Notes under the pieces: generated by a model
Databases searched by the model: none
Told to the model about the DNA's origin: nothing
Seen by the model: only the letters and a program-made list of their open reading frames with translations
Translations under genes and position numbers: made by a program
Assembly: GCF_017114985.1 (NCBI RefSeq)
Contig: NZ_JABXKP010000082.1
Location: forward strand, 1 to 64,000
Reading direction: 5' to 3'
Length of the DNA: 64,000 nt
From: Nostoc sp. JL33
GTDB taxonomy: Bacteria > Cyanobacteriota > Cyanobacteriia > Cyanobacteriales > Nostocaceae
In this document: one piece after another, positions 9,011 to 18,256 of the stretch
Layout of the letters: every line of letters starts with the position of its first letter
Position numbering within the stretch: position 1 is the stretch's first letter

Positions 9011-9790
9011 TTAAGTGAATGCATATTTCAGAGGCAATCCGTCCTGAAAAACTAGTAATTCTCCCGGTTGGATTTGTGTCCAAATTTCGTTGTCAGTGAG
9101 GGGAGTGGTAGCAATCACAGCGACGCGATCGCGTTCAGTAGTCACTTCCCGAAAATCTACGGTCATGTCTTGATCAATTAAATGGGCAGCTGCAAACGGC
9201 GCTTGACGAACTATGTAGCTGAGTTTAGTTGAGCAATAAGCAAAAAAGTGTTTTCCATCTGATAATAAGTAATTAAATATACCTAACTTCGCAATTATAT
9301 CAGTAATTTCTTGCAGCACATGGTACAGTTCTTTTATGTCAGGCTTACCCTCAGGAAAGCGCGATCGCAATGTTTCTAGCATCATACAGAATGCTTTTTC
9401 GCTATCGGTGTCACCTACGGCTTGATAAAAGCCCAAATTCTCCGGTTCAAAATTTGGCAAATTACCATTATGGGCAAACACCCAATACTGACCCCATAAT
9501 TCTCTGCGGAAAGGATGGCAGTTGTGTAGGGCAACTTCACCCTGAGTCGCTTTGCGGATATGAGCTATGACATGGGTTGAGTGGATGGGATAACTCCGCA
9601 CGAACTCCGCTACTGGAGAAGCAACAGAAGGTTGGGCATCTAAAAACATTCGACATCCCTTTCCTTCAAAGAAAGCAATGCCCCAACCGTCGCTATGATC
9701 ATCCGTTTTTCCTCCGCGTGCAGAAAACCCTTCAAAAGAAAAGCAAATATCCGTTGGAACATTGCAGTTCATTCCGAGCAATTGGCACAT
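9011..9790 (-). CDS. Class II glutamine amidotransferase
   Basis: A 259-residue Ntn-hydrolase of the GATase II / YafJ (EgtC-like) type. Cys2 after the initiator Met would be the N-terminal nucleophile (MCQLLGMNC). Further family motifs are DGWGIAFFEG, HVIAHIRKAT and FAHNGNL, which form the glutamine site. Such proteins hydrolyse glutamine or gamma-glutamyl amides; the physiological substrate here is not evident. It is monocistronic. An ATG start is required by the catalytic Cys2. Confidence 0.88.
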   Translation of the reverse strand: MCQLLGMNCNVPTDICFSFEGFSARGGKTDDHSDGWGIAFFEGKGCRMFLDAQPSVASPVAEFVRSYPIHSTHVIAHIRKATQGEVALHNCHPFRRELWGQYWVFAHNGNLPNFEPENLGFYQAVGDTDSEKAFCMMLETLRSRFPEGKPDIKELYHVLQEITDIIAKLGIFNYLLSDGKHFFAYCSTKLSYIVRQAPFAAAHLIDQDMTVDFREVTTERDRVAVIATTPLTDNEIWTQIQPGELLVFQDGLPLKYAFT

Positions 9791-10315
9791 AATTAGGCCA
9801 TAACAATAGTGTCAGCTATTAAGAAGATTATTCATACTATTAGCATACTATCTTAGAGCTTTTTGTAAGTTAAAAACGTATTTAACCTTACATTTTTCCT
9901 TAGCTCAAAATTACTATTGATGTACCAAGGGCATACATCCCATCTTTACAGCAAAAGTTCTCTAACGGATAGTCCAACAACTTTGACTATATAGGAATTT
10001 AAATACAAAAAGACCAGCCTCCCACAGCTGGTCTGGAAAATCTTTTTTTGCGTTGTCTTCTCAAGAGAGTTAAAACCCAATTGCGCGTTCCCAAAATGCA
10101 ACGGGCAACTTTTCTTAACAATATTGTAACAGTCAACACAGATTTTTCGTGAAACTTCATCAAAAAATATCCGAACAAAGCTTAAAAGCTTCTATCCATC
10201 AGGATAATTCAGCAAATCGCAGGGTAGAAAAGGGGGAGAGTAGAGGAGCAGGGGGGATGAGCGGGATGAGCGGGATGAGGGGACAAGAAGAATAACCATG
10301 CTCAATGACTAATGA
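9791..10315. other. Gene-free region with terminator and heptamer repeats
   Basis: Holds the GACCAGC hairpin at 10011-10034, a short run of GGGATGAGC units near 10250-10280, and the AATGACT heptamers at 10304-10330. No gene is supported. Confidence 0.5.
10011..10034 (-). terminator. Rho-independent terminator-like hairpin
   Basis: AGACCAGC, eight-base loop, GCTGGTCT. On the minus strand the stem is followed by TTTTTGTATTT, about 280 bases after the NFACT gene stop. On the plus strand a T7 run follows about nine bases after the stem, so it might work both ways. Confidence 0.65.
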
Positions 10316-10330
10316 CTAATGACTAATGAC
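10304..10330. repeat. Heptamer tandem repeat AATGACT
   Basis: Three full copies plus a partial copy of AATGACT. The array overlaps the 3' end of the NFACT gene and supplies its last codons and stop. Confidence 0.8.
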
Positions 10331-12049
10331 CATTTGTGGTTTTCCCCAGAGGATGCTCTCCTGCTTGTAAATGGCAATTCCCGGTTTTGCTCCTTTGGGT
10401 TTGTAGACATGTTTTAGCTGAGTGTAAACTACTGGTACTTGATCACTTTGACGGGCACGACTGTAGTAAGCGGCAAGATTGGCTACAAATTGCAAATCAG
10501 CTTCTTCTGCAACAGCACCCGGTTCTAGACGTAGTAGCACATGGCTGCCTGGAATTTCTTGAGCGTGGAACCAGAGGTGATAATCGCCAGCTACACGAAA
10601 GGTCAATTGGTCATTCTGGCGATTGTTGCGACCGATTAATACTTCAAAGCCACCGGGGGTAAGATAACGATGAAAGTTGGTGCTGGGGGCTTCATTGGCG
10701 CTGCTCTTGCGGTATTCTGGATCTTCTAGATACTTTTGCCCAATCAACTCTTCGCGGATTTCTTCTAAAGCTCGCAAATCTTCTGCTGTTTGATAATTGT
10801 CTATCTGAATGATCGTAGCTTCTACTTGCTCTAAATACTCAATTTCTGTCTGCACTGACAACAATAGCGGTTCCACGGCAGCACGAGCGCGTTTGAGCTT
10901 TTGGTGCTGTTTGTAAAGACTTTGGGCATTTTGGACGGCATTTTTATCTGGTTGGAGAGCGATCGCAACTGGCAAATTTGTATCAAAATCAGCAAGGATA
11001 ATTTCCTTCATCCCCGGTTCCCAATTTTGCAGGTGAGCCATCAATAAATCAGCTTTTTGTCGATACTCATCAGCTTGATCTGATTGCTGCAAGCGCGTCT
11101 TAAAGGTTTGAGCTTTATTACGTAATTTCACCAGAATATTATGCAATTTCTGACTCAACTGATGGCGCAATTGGGAAAATAACTGTTCGTTGATCTGGTT
11201 ACTGTAGTAGCGGTTAAGCAACTCCTGGATATTTTTGACGTTTTCAACTGCACCCCAACCGATTACGGTGTAGCCATCTTTTGTCCAAGCGGGTTGAAAT
11301 TTACTGGAATCCAAGGCTTGCAGCCATTCTTGCCAACGCTCAAATAGCCGTTGCCAATCGTTAGGGTTAAGGCTATCGGTGGATGTTTCTGGTGCGATAT
11401 TTGCTTCTAGCAGCATTAACTCCAGCAGCGCTGCACTCAAACCACTATAACTTTTCAGCAATTGCCGCTTGATTGCTCCTGGCACTAAACTTACTCGTTC
11501 TTGCCAACGTTCTTGGGATTCGCTGAAACTGGGGACAGTTCCAGTCAGTTTCGGTGGTGTTTCATAAGGTTGTCCGGTTTGGATGGGGCGGACACTAGAT
11601 TGTTGCTGACTGACTTGATGGGCTGCGGTGATAATTATATTGCTCGCGTCGGTGAGGATGACGTTGCTATATTTGCCCATGATTTCTGCATAGACATGAT
11701 ACAGGGCGATTTCTCCGGGACGACGGGCAAATTGCAAATCAATAACACGCTCCCAAGGGGCGATCGCTTCAATTCCTACTAGTGCCAAACCACCCAATTG
11801 GTGTATCAGTTGTTGGCTAAAGGTGAAGGTATCTGGCGATCGCGGTGGTGGATCGCCGATACAAATATGTGCAGCTTGGGGATGCCAAGAAATCTGTAGC
11901 CAATCCCGTTGTTTCAGGGTGCGTAATGCTATGGCAATAGTGTAGCGATCGCGCTGATAAACCTGTTCTGTCCGCGAGGGCAGCCAGTTAGCGCGGATTT
12001 CGCTACAAGTAGCTGTAAGTGTGGTGAAGTCAACTGGTTGCATAGCCAT
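10316..12049 (-). CDS. NFACT (RqcH/FbpA-like) protein
   Basis: A 577-residue protein of the Rqc2/RqcH family: N-terminal NFACT-N domain, central helical/coiled-coil region (about 290-430), and a C-terminal NFACT-R domain with YLTPGGFEVLIGRNN and DYHLWFHAQEIPGSHVLLR. Bacterial RqcH binds stalled 50S subunits with peptidyl-tRNA and adds Ala tails for degradation; older annotations call it fibronectin-binding protein. The length matches the family. The last residues (VISH) and stop come from a heptamer repeat array, so the C-terminus has drifted. The start MAMQP could also be the second Met. Confidence 0.9.
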   Translation of the reverse strand: MAMQPVDFTTLTATCSEIRANWLPSRTEQVYQRDRYTIAIALRTLKQRDWLQISWHPQAAHICIGDPPPRSPDTFTFSQQLIHQLGGLALVGIEAIAPWERVIDLQFARRPGEIALYHVYAEIMGKYSNVILTDASNIIITAAHQVSQQQSSVRPIQTGQPYETPPKLTGTVPSFSESQERWQERVSLVPGAIKRQLLKSYSGLSAALLELMLLEANIAPETSTDSLNPNDWQRLFERWQEWLQALDSSKFQPAWTKDGYTVIGWGAVENVKNIQELLNRYYSNQINEQLFSQLRHQLSQKLHNILVKLRNKAQTFKTRLQQSDQADEYRQKADLLMAHLQNWEPGMKEIILADFDTNLPVAIALQPDKNAVQNAQSLYKQHQKLKRARAAVEPLLLSVQTEIEYLEQVEATIIQIDNYQTAEDLRALEEIREELIGQKYLEDPEYRKSSANEAPSTNFHRYLTPGGFEVLIGRNNRQNDQLTFRVAGDYHLWFHAQEIPGSHVLLRLEPGAVAEEADLQFVANLAAYYSRARQSDQVPVVYTQLKHVYKPKGAKPGIAIYKQESILWGKPQMVISH

Positions 12050-12178
12050 TCGCGTTCAAAGGTCGATGCTCAGTATAGTTCCAAATCACATAGTCAAGTA
12101 TAGTCAGACGTTTGTGAAATTGGATTTAAGAGGATGTATAAAGGAAGTGCTATTTAAAAGAAGAGGCGTAAATTTATC

Positions 12179-12670
12179 ATGTCCCGTCTGCTAAGTGCGA
12201 TCGCACAACGACTCCTACTGAGTATCACTTTTGCAATACTCCTAAGTTTGATTAGTAGTTTCATACTGACTGGGGCTACTTGGGCTGCCTCTTCTGGTTT
12301 GGGAGTTGATAATGGCCATCTGAGTTCTTGTCCCGCTTCAAACAACTGTGTTGTCAGTCAAAATGCTGATGACAAACACGCTATCGACCCGATTCCCTAT
12401 CATGTAGACCACAATGCAGCCAGAGAAATCTTACTAAAAGTTCTCACTGTTGTTCCCCGCACAGAAATTGTAGAACAGACTGCTAATTACATCCATGCTC
12501 TATCTTTAAGCCGCATCTTCAAATTTGTTGATGATGTAGAGTTTTATTTACCTCCCAATGAGTCAGTAATTCATCTGCGTTCGGCATCTCGCGTGGGAGA
12601 GTCGGATCTTGGTGTTAATCGCAGGCGTGTAGAACAAATTCGTTTGGCTCTACGCGATTTAAATATTTGA
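12179..12670 (+). CDS. Exported DUF1499 family protein
   Basis: A 163-residue protein with a signal peptide (hydrophobic residues about 12-33, possible cleavage after ATWA near 36). The mature part begins with LSSCPASNNCVVSQ and contains a FVDDVEFYLPPNESVIHLRSAS-like core and the C-terminal RRRVEQIR, all hallmarks of DUF1499. In plants and cyanobacteria these proteins are thylakoid-lumen or periplasmic and of unknown biochemical role. It is divergent from the NFACT gene with about 130 bases between starts and convergent with an RTX-like fragment. Confidence 0.85.
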   Translation: MSRLLSAIAQRLLLSITFAILLSLISSFILTGATWAASSGLGVDNGHLSSCPASNNCVVSQNADDKHAIDPIPYHVDHNAAREILLKVLTVVPRTEIVEQTANYIHALSLSRIFKFVDDVEFYLPPNESVIHLRSASRVGESDLGVNRRRVEQIRLALRDLNI

Positions 12671-12711
12671 TTAATACCAGTTGATAAAAAACATCCAACT
12701 ACTTCTTATGG

Positions 12712-12728
12712 GTGGGCATCGTGCCCAC
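12712..12728. terminator. Hairpin between convergent genes
   Basis: GTGGGCA TCG TGCCCAC, an inverted repeat in the short gap between the DUF1499 gene and the convergent RTX-like fragment. It has no strong T run. Confidence 0.45.
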
Positions 12729-12763
12729 TCCACAAGATTGGATAATTTATTTGTTGGAAATAC

Positions 12764-13261
12764 CTAAAGAGAAATCCCAAGCATACTGTCCTGTAGAGGA
12801 ACGCCAAGAAAGGCAATTTCCTCAACATTCAATACATTCAATGTGAACTGATCACGCTTAAAGGTGTAATTGTTGGAGGTGCCTGTAATAATGTAATCAC
12901 TTTTGAGATCAGCCAGAATTAGCTTGTCCGATCCCAATCCACCATCGATCGTGGCATTACCGTAACCAACATCAAATATGTCGTCTCCATATCCACCTTT
13001 AATCAAGACATCGGCAATAGCGCCCCCTTGGTCTGAAACGGAATTACCGCTATCATCAATTCGACGGGCTTTGAAGTAATCGTTACTGTTTCCGCCATCA
13101 ATCGTACCGCCTTGAATACCAATGCTGGTGCCATAGCCAGTAAGGATATCAGATCCTTCCCCTCCATCAATAATGCCATTAGTATTAAGAATACCTGTGC
13201 CTTGACTAATTGTGGCGAATAATAGTTTATAAGCAGTAGTTTTTAAACAATGGTTAGGCAA
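12764..13261 (-). CDS. RTX/haemolysin-type glycine-rich repeat protein, probably a fragment
   Basis: 165 residues with several degenerate calcium-binding nonapeptide-like repeats (GGEGSDIL, GGNSNDYF, GGYGDDIFDV, GGLGSDKL), followed by a C-terminal FKRDQFTLNVLNVEEIAF segment typical of the tail of secreted RTX proteins. The N-terminus lacks any catalytic domain, so this looks like the C-terminal piece of a once longer protein. The first about 18 residues read unlike the repeat region and may be spurious. RTX C-termini normally carry a type I secretion signal. Expression is uncertain. Confidence 0.5.
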   Translation of the reverse strand: MPNHCLKTTAYKLLFATISQGTGILNTNGIIDGGEGSDILTGYGTSIGIQGGTIDGGNSNDYFKARRIDDSGNSVSDQGGAIADVLIKGGYGDDIFDVGYGNATIDGGLGSDKLILADLKSDYIITGTSNNYTFKRDQFTLNVLNVEEIAFLGVPLQDSMLGISL

Positions 13262-13782
13262 TACCAGATCAAGTAAACGACTATTTATTAATGTTCGTCA
13301 AGCTAGTACCTGCTTACTTTACGTTGGACGCACAAGTTTTATGCAGAACCAGCCAATTTTTTATAAAAGTTAATAAAAAAATCCTGCCTGATAATTTGAC
13401 AGTTCCGGCTCATAAGTTTTTCGCAGAGGACACCCTTTGTGTCAAATAAAAAATTAATTATTTGTCGTCGTTAACACATAACTGCCGCTGGCTTGATGCA
13501 CCAGCCTAGATAAAGGATTAGCCCCAAAGGGCACACTGCATATAGCAGTTCTCAGTTGAGTGGAATACAGACCTAACAAGAACAGCCCCTTCCCTACTAG
13601 CGTTGGGGAGTAAGATTCAAAGCCTCTCTCCTTTTAGGAGAGAGGAATGGAAGTGAGGTCAAAGTGTATTGCATCCAAACGAAAACCGCTATAAGTCATT
13701 TTGGTCTGCCCTTGTTCCAAGGAATTCTGCGATAAATTCAGCTTCAGAAATCGCACACAAGTAAATACTTATGTCAATTAAA
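13262..13782. other. Gene-free region
   Basis: AT-rich sequence containing the inverted-repeat element listed at 13541-13693. No protein or RNA gene is recognised. Confidence 0.5.
13541..13693. mobile_element. MITE-like element with imperfect TIRs
   Basis: Ends TATAGCAGTT and AACCGCTATA (9 of 10 complementary) enclose about 150 bp with an internal CCTCTCTCCTTTTAGGAGAGAGG palindrome. The termini resemble those of the element at 14664-14772, so both may belong to one superfamily. Confidence 0.55.
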
Positions 13783-14277
13783 TTACCATATCGATGAAAC
13801 AGGTATTGGGCTGGCATATTCAAGCAATCGTTCCCATCCCCAGACCCATGCAGTTTTTACTAGGATCTCTTTACCGTTGCTGAATTTGATAAATTCTCTA
13901 CCGTCCTCACAAAATACATCAACAACCAATTGATTCCGCACATCGCGTCCCCACATTTTTTCTGAGGCATTCCACCACCGTTGCCCAGGCTTATAGAACA
14001 TCTCCCTTTCTAAATATTCATCACGCCATGCTTTAGGCTTCCAATTATCTTGTAACGCACGGATTAATAAGGCATTGGGGAAAATTTCTTTCTCGTGTTC
14101 ACTCAACCACAGGGTATATTCAATTGCACTTCGCAAGGCATTCTCTAAATCATACGAACAATCTTCAAGTGCATCTTGGACTTCGGCATCTGCAAAATTA
14201 ACGCCAATAGTTATCAGCGCTCCTTCATATTTATTAAATACCTCGTACTCAACCGATTCCTTTTCCCACAACCACAT
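13783..14277 (-). CDS. Hypothetical protein, 164 residues
   Basis: I do not recognise this family. It is rich in Trp, Glu and Asp, has no signal peptide or membrane segment, and alternates helical (DAEVQDALEDCSYDLENALR) and short beta-like regions (RNQLVVDVFCEDGREFIKFS). Codon use is ordinary for the window and the frame is uninterrupted, so it is probably a real cytoplasmic protein. It stands alone between two MITE-like elements. Confidence 0.55.
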   Translation of the reverse strand: MWLWEKESVEYEVFNKYEGALITIGVNFADAEVQDALEDCSYDLENALRSAIEYTLWLSEHEKEIFPNALLIRALQDNWKPKAWRDEYLEREMFYKPGQRWWNASEKMWGRDVRNQLVVDVFCEDGREFIKFSNGKEILVKTAWVWGWERLLEYASPIPVSSIW

Positions 14278-14872
14278 AGCCCACCCCTAACTATGTTGAA
14301 CATATAATTAAAATTTACCATCAGTCAAGGCGGTTGATTGGAAGTCAAATTTACTGATGTCAAGTTTCTGATGAACCGCATTCTCTGTAGATCGACGAAT
14401 TATTTGACTCAATTAGGGGGGGTTTGTCAGTCATTTAGATTTTGGGATTTTGTAAGTAGAAATTTCAAATATTAATCAAATTAGGGATATATAAGTTTTC
14501 TAATTTACCATCCCACTCTCTATTTTTCGTGATTAGTTTAGATACGTTGCTCAATAGACATCTCTGAAAACTGTATAAGTATCTTTGTGACTAACTTATG
14601 GGGTGCGATGCCTACGCCAGTCTAGTAGTCAGGCTAGTTTCTACAAGAGAATAAAGTTTTGAGATATAGCGGTTCCGACTCAGATGCGGTACAAGATTAT
14701 ATTCCGAGGTGTAGGGGCACGGCAGTGCCGTGCCCCTACGGGTGTATCTCACGTAAACGAGAACCGCTATATTTATGGTTAGTTTTTTCGTTTTTCAAAA
14801 AACTTACACAGGTTTTACGCACTAATTATCAGGAATTTTCTCAAAGCACTTCCCACTATTAAGAATAAAAAC
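14278..14872. other. Gene-free region
   Basis: Contains the MITE-like element at 14664-14772 and a short interspersed-repeat fragment near 14605. Nothing else is recognised before the integrase remnant. Confidence 0.5.
14664..14772. mobile_element. MITE-like element, 109 bp, 12-bp TIRs
   Basis: Perfect terminal inverted repeats ATATAGCGGTTC / GAACCGCTATAT. The interior holds a strong palindrome, GTAGGGGCACGG then CAG then TGCCGTGCCCCTAC. There is no coding capacity. It lies immediately before an integrase remnant and the FAD monooxygenase gene. Confidence 0.8.
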
Positions 14873-14965
14873 GTGATAGCGATCGCACCGCCATCCCACA
14901 GCTTTCGGCGTACTGCCTTAACCCAGATGAGTAACGCTGGCATACCACTGCGGGTAATTGAGCAA
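14873..14965 (+). pseudogene. Tyrosine recombinase (integrase) C-terminal remnant
   Basis: The frame encodes PSHSFRRTALTQMSNAGIPL followed by RVIEQ, which matches the box II region (HxxR) of phage/XerC-type tyrosine recombinases. The expected downstream GH and catalytic Tyr are missing: after RVI the reading becomes unrelated sequence and stops at 15061. No N-terminal catalytic region is present upstream. It is therefore a small leftover of a site-specific recombinase, and hints that a mobile element once carried neighbouring DNA. Confidence 0.65.
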
Positions 14966-15072
14966 AACTTTATTCACATTAATCACTGCATTGCCCCATT
15001 TTTCCTGAGTCGGAACCCACTTTTTGGTATCGTATGTGATAATGCTCCTCGTTCAAATTAATCACTAAAGTC

Positions 15073-16284
15073 ATGCTTTGGAACAAGGTTCACGGGATGA
15101 TTGAAGTCAATTCGACCGATAATGTTTTGGATGTCGCTATCATTGGAGCCGGGCCAGGTGGACTCTGTGCCGCTCATGCTTTAGCACGACTTGGCTTCTC
15201 GATCGGGGTTTTTGAGCAAGCCCGCCTGTTGCGACCAATTGGTGCTGCGCTGGGGATGGGTGATACCGGCTATGCTGCCCTAGCAGAGATCGATGCCGAA
15301 CTGGCGCAGCAGGTGCGGGTGTTGGGGGTGAATCCCAAACAGCAGATGTTGATGCGGCCAAATGGCGAGGTTCTTTTCGCTGATGAATCCCCGCTTGCCG
15401 GGACAAGCTTCACCTGGCTATGCTGGTATAACCTACAGACCTGTCTTTATAAAGCACTGCCCGCGACGGTATCACTTCATCTCAACCATACCCTCATCGG
15501 TTTCACTCGGAATTCAGTCCAGGGGCAAGAGCAATTGCGTTTGAAGTTCCGTCAACAGGAAGATGTCTGTGCCCGACTTCTAATTGGTGCCGACGGTTAT
15601 AACTCTGCGGTGAGAACTATTACCGTTGCAGATGGTGCCCCTCTTTATACAGGAACCATGACCTGGAGGGGGATTGTGAAGCGGAAAAACTTGCCCCCAC
15701 TTGCCGCTCCCTTCGTTGAATCTGCTGGATTTCAACTTGTGGTTGGAGAAAAAAAGAACTTCTGGATAATGGATGCTGGTACGGAATTGCTTGCCTGGGG
15801 TGGCACAGCCCTACGTTTGAATCACTCGAAAAGTTCATCACCGCTAGAGACAGTACTCCAAATATTTGAGCAATGGCCCCCTCTGGTTGAAACTGTGATT
15901 CGAGCCACTGAGCCTGAGGCGATCATCGAAACTGGTGTCTTCGACAGGGAACCAGTGCCGCAGTGGGGGGACTTGAGACGCGTTACCCTGCTGGGTGATG
16001 CGGCCCACCCGATGCGGCCATCGTTAGGATTGGGCACAACTATGGCCATACAGGATGTGGTAGCCTTGGCTAAGGTTCTAGCCGGTATTGATCTAGGTGA
16101 TGAGGAACAACTCGGCGTTGCTCTACGTACTTACGAGCAGGAGAGGATTGCCATCTCGGCTCCGTTACAGCGCCAAGCCCGACAGTCAGGTGCTGATTCC
16201 CACGCTGAAGATCAGGCAGAGCGGCTCAAAGAAGGATTTTCAGCCGCGCTGGCAGTACGCAGGCGGGCATCCCAGAAGCACTAA
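15073..16284 (+). CDS. FAD-dependent monooxygenase
   Basis: A 403-residue flavoprotein of the aromatic/phenolic hydroxylase class. The dinucleotide fold IIGAGPGGL is at residues 23-31, the second FAD motif LIGADGYNSAVR is mid-protein, and GDAAHPMRPSLGLG near residue 313 contacts the ribityl chain. Such enzymes use NAD(P)H and oxygen to hydroxylate or epoxidise substrates (zeaxanthin epoxidase and salicylate hydroxylase relatives). The start could also be the Met eight codons downstream, which has AAGG seven bases before it. Its GC content is visibly higher than flanking genes, and an integrase remnant sits just upstream, so acquisition by transfer is plausible. No partner gene hints at the substrate. 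Confidence 0.85.
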   Translation: MLWNKVHGMIEVNSTDNVLDVAIIGAGPGGLCAAHALARLGFSIGVFEQARLLRPIGAALGMGDTGYAALAEIDAELAQQVRVLGVNPKQQMLMRPNGEVLFADESPLAGTSFTWLCWYNLQTCLYKALPATVSLHLNHTLIGFTRNSVQGQEQLRLKFRQQEDVCARLLIGADGYNSAVRTITVADGAPLYTGTMTWRGIVKRKNLPPLAAPFVESAGFQLVVGEKKNFWIMDAGTELLAWGGTALRLNHSKSSSPLETVLQIFEQWPPLVETVIRATEPEAIIETGVFDREPVPQWGDLRRVTLLGDAAHPMRPSLGLGTTMAIQDVVALAKVLAGIDLGDEEQLGVALRTYEQERIAISAPLQRQARQSGADSHAEDQAERLKEGFSAALAVRRRASQKH

Positions 16285-16285
16285 A

Positions 16286-16352
16286 AGAGACGCAAATTTT
16301 GCGTCTCTACAGAAGTTATCGGTATGTAGATGATCGTTATCCGAACCGTATT
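16286..16352 (+). terminator. Hairpin plus MITE-arm remnant after the monooxygenase
   Basis: AGAGACGCAAA/TTTTGCGTCTCT at 16286-16308 forms a hairpin just after the stop codon and may terminate transcription. The following sequence ends ATCCGAACCGTATT, an arm of the element found at 1778-1910, so the segment is probably a degraded copy of that family. Confidence 0.55.
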
Positions 16353-16367
16353 CGGTTACTTGGAAGA

Positions 16368-17645
16368 TTATTTAGCAAGTAATAATGAGGGTTCTTCGGC
16401 TGGTTGCTCCAACAGTTGAGTATAAAGTTCACTCAACTGAATTGCTACGCCATGCCAACTAAACTTGCTTTCGACACGCTTTCTGCCAGCTTTAGCCAAT
16501 TCATCTCGCCACTCTGGATTTAAGATAATTCTGTCAATGGCAGACGCAAAAGCATCTACATCTTGTGCTGCTGCTAATAAACCAGTTTCTTCGTGAACCA
16601 CAGTAAACTGAAGTCCGCCGACATCACTAGCTACAACTGGTGTACGGCTTGCCATCGCTTCGATCGCTACGAGTCCAAAGGGTTCGTAGTGACTGGGAAC
16701 AACGCAAACATCAGCAGCTGCGTAATAAGTTGGCAGAATATCTTGACTCAGACGACCAGCAAAGATGGTAAAGTCGCTCATCCCCAATTCGTTGACGATT
16801 TGCTCAATGCGATCGCGTTCTATGCCGTCGCTGTTACCTGGAGTACTACCACCACCAATAATTAGCTGGAGATTGTTGGAGTCGCCTAGCGCAGACTCGT
16901 TTACTGCACGCACCAAGGTTTCTATACCTTTGCGTGGGTCAAAACGTCCTACATATAATACAACTTTCGCTTCTTTGTCAATACCCAATTCATGTCTGGC
17001 TGCTTCTCGTGCAATCGAACCAAAGCGCTGAATATCAGCACCGCAGGGAATGATGTCGATATTGCCTTTAGTGGAAACGAGCGATCGCATATGTTCCTTT
17101 TCTTGCGGACTTGTCGCCACAATTCGCTCTGCTATTTCCAACACATCTTTTTCCACTGCTAATCGCACACTTGCAATCAGGGGAATATTTTCTTTTTCTA
17201 TGGTGTTGTACTTGACTGTTCCTAATGAGTGGTATGTGTGAACCTGTTTACTCTCTTGGATTTTCTTCAACTGCATCCCCACCCAACTAGAGAGCCAGTA
17301 GTTAGTATGAACTAACTGATATGTAATGTCATTTTTTACTTGAAATTTGAGCAAATTATCCACAAATTCTGGCAGATATTCAAAAATCTCATCTCGTGGC
17401 ACAAATTCAAGGGGGCCAGCTTTTAAACGAATAGTTCGACAATTGTCCCTGTGTTGAACAATCAAGTCTTGCTCTAGACTTACCTTGCGGGTGAACATAT
17501 CAACTTGCCATCCTAGCTGCGCTAGTGCTTCACCTACCTGGCGCACATAAACATTTTGTCCCCCAGCTTCTTCTTTCCCTATTTCAATCGCTGGGTCTCC
17601 GTGGACGGAAATCAAGGCGATACGTTTTTCGGTGGTAGAGTTCAT
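16368..17645 (-). CDS. GT4 glycosyltransferase, sucrose-phosphate synthase-like
   Basis: 425 residues with the GT-B fold. The N-terminal HGDPAIEIGKEEAGGQNVYV stretch is the sugar-phosphate-binding GGQNVYV loop shared by sucrose synthases and sucrose-phosphate synthases. The C-terminal donor site includes VGRFDPRKGIETLV and PSHYEPFGLVAIEAMA (the EX7E motif). Cyanobacterial SPS proteins of this size lack the phosphatase domain. Sucrose synthesis or another UDP/ADP-glucose-dependent transfer is likely; other GT4 enzymes share these motifs, so the exact acceptor is not certain. It is monocistronic and convergent with the monooxygenase. Confidence 0.82.
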   Translation of the reverse strand: MNSTTEKRIALISVHGDPAIEIGKEEAGGQNVYVRQVGEALAQLGWQVDMFTRKVSLEQDLIVQHRDNCRTIRLKAGPLEFVPRDEIFEYLPEFVDNLLKFQVKNDITYQLVHTNYWLSSWVGMQLKKIQESKQVHTYHSLGTVKYNTIEKENIPLIASVRLAVEKDVLEIAERIVATSPQEKEHMRSLVSTKGNIDIIPCGADIQRFGSIAREAARHELGIDKEAKVVLYVGRFDPRKGIETLVRAVNESALGDSNNLQLIIGGGSTPGNSDGIERDRIEQIVNELGMSDFTIFAGRLSQDILPTYYAAADVCVVPSHYEPFGLVAIEAMASRTPVVASDVGGLQFTVVHEETGLLAAAQDVDAFASAIDRIILNPEWRDELAKAGRKRVESKFSWHGVAIQLSELYTQLLEQPAEEPSLLLAK

Positions 17646-18256
17646 AGTTTGTGTGTTGCTGATTTTAACAAAGTTTTAGGCTGTTCCAAGTTCGTATCTA
17701 GCACACTTCCCGGAATTGTTTAAAAACTTTGATTAATATTTATTTTAATTTAATATGTCTAATATTTTTATATCTTCTGCTAGAAGTATGCTTTTAAATT
17801 AAGTATTTGTATTTAATTTCTTTAGATATAAAAAATTCTTCTATTTATAATATTTCATACTTTTGATAGATGAAAATTATATTTTAATCTAATTGATACA
17901 AATATAATTCTTTATTTGATTTACTCTCACCGAGAGGCTCAGATTCCCGACTTATTGAAGAAGCCGGGGATCTTTTTGTTGGTAACTCCTGCACGGATTA
18001 CTGTAGATGCATTGACGTGAATTCGACGAAGTTAGAGTTGGAGTTAAAGTATAATTTAAAACTAAAAAACCGCTTGGTTCCTAGATTTAAGTTCAAAGCA
18101 GTTACCACAGTCAACTCATCGCGTTGAATTCACGTTGTATTAAGTAGTAAGAATAAGTGTTAAATATTGATGCAAAATTGGGTACTTTCTGGAATTTGCT
18201 TCGGAAAGTTTCAGATTATGTTTTCAATACATTAATCAATTTCAGGAGCAAATCAG
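17646..18256. other. AT-rich gene-free region upstream of psaK
   Basis: Very AT-rich from 17700 to 17930. A hairpin at 17942-17972 (GATTCCCGACTT / AAGCCGGGGATC) followed by TTTTTG on the plus strand looks like a terminator although no plus-strand gene precedes it, so it may end an unannotated small transcript. An inverted-repeat element (18015-18135) follows, then the psaK leader. Confidence 0.5.
18015..18135. mobile_element. 121-bp inverted-repeat element
   Basis: Ends ACGTGAATTCGACG and CGTTGAATTCACGT match at 13 of 14 positions as terminal inverted repeats. There is no coding capacity. It lies about 120 bases upstream of psaK, so it may include or displace promoter sequence. Only one copy is seen in the window. 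Confidence 0.45.
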
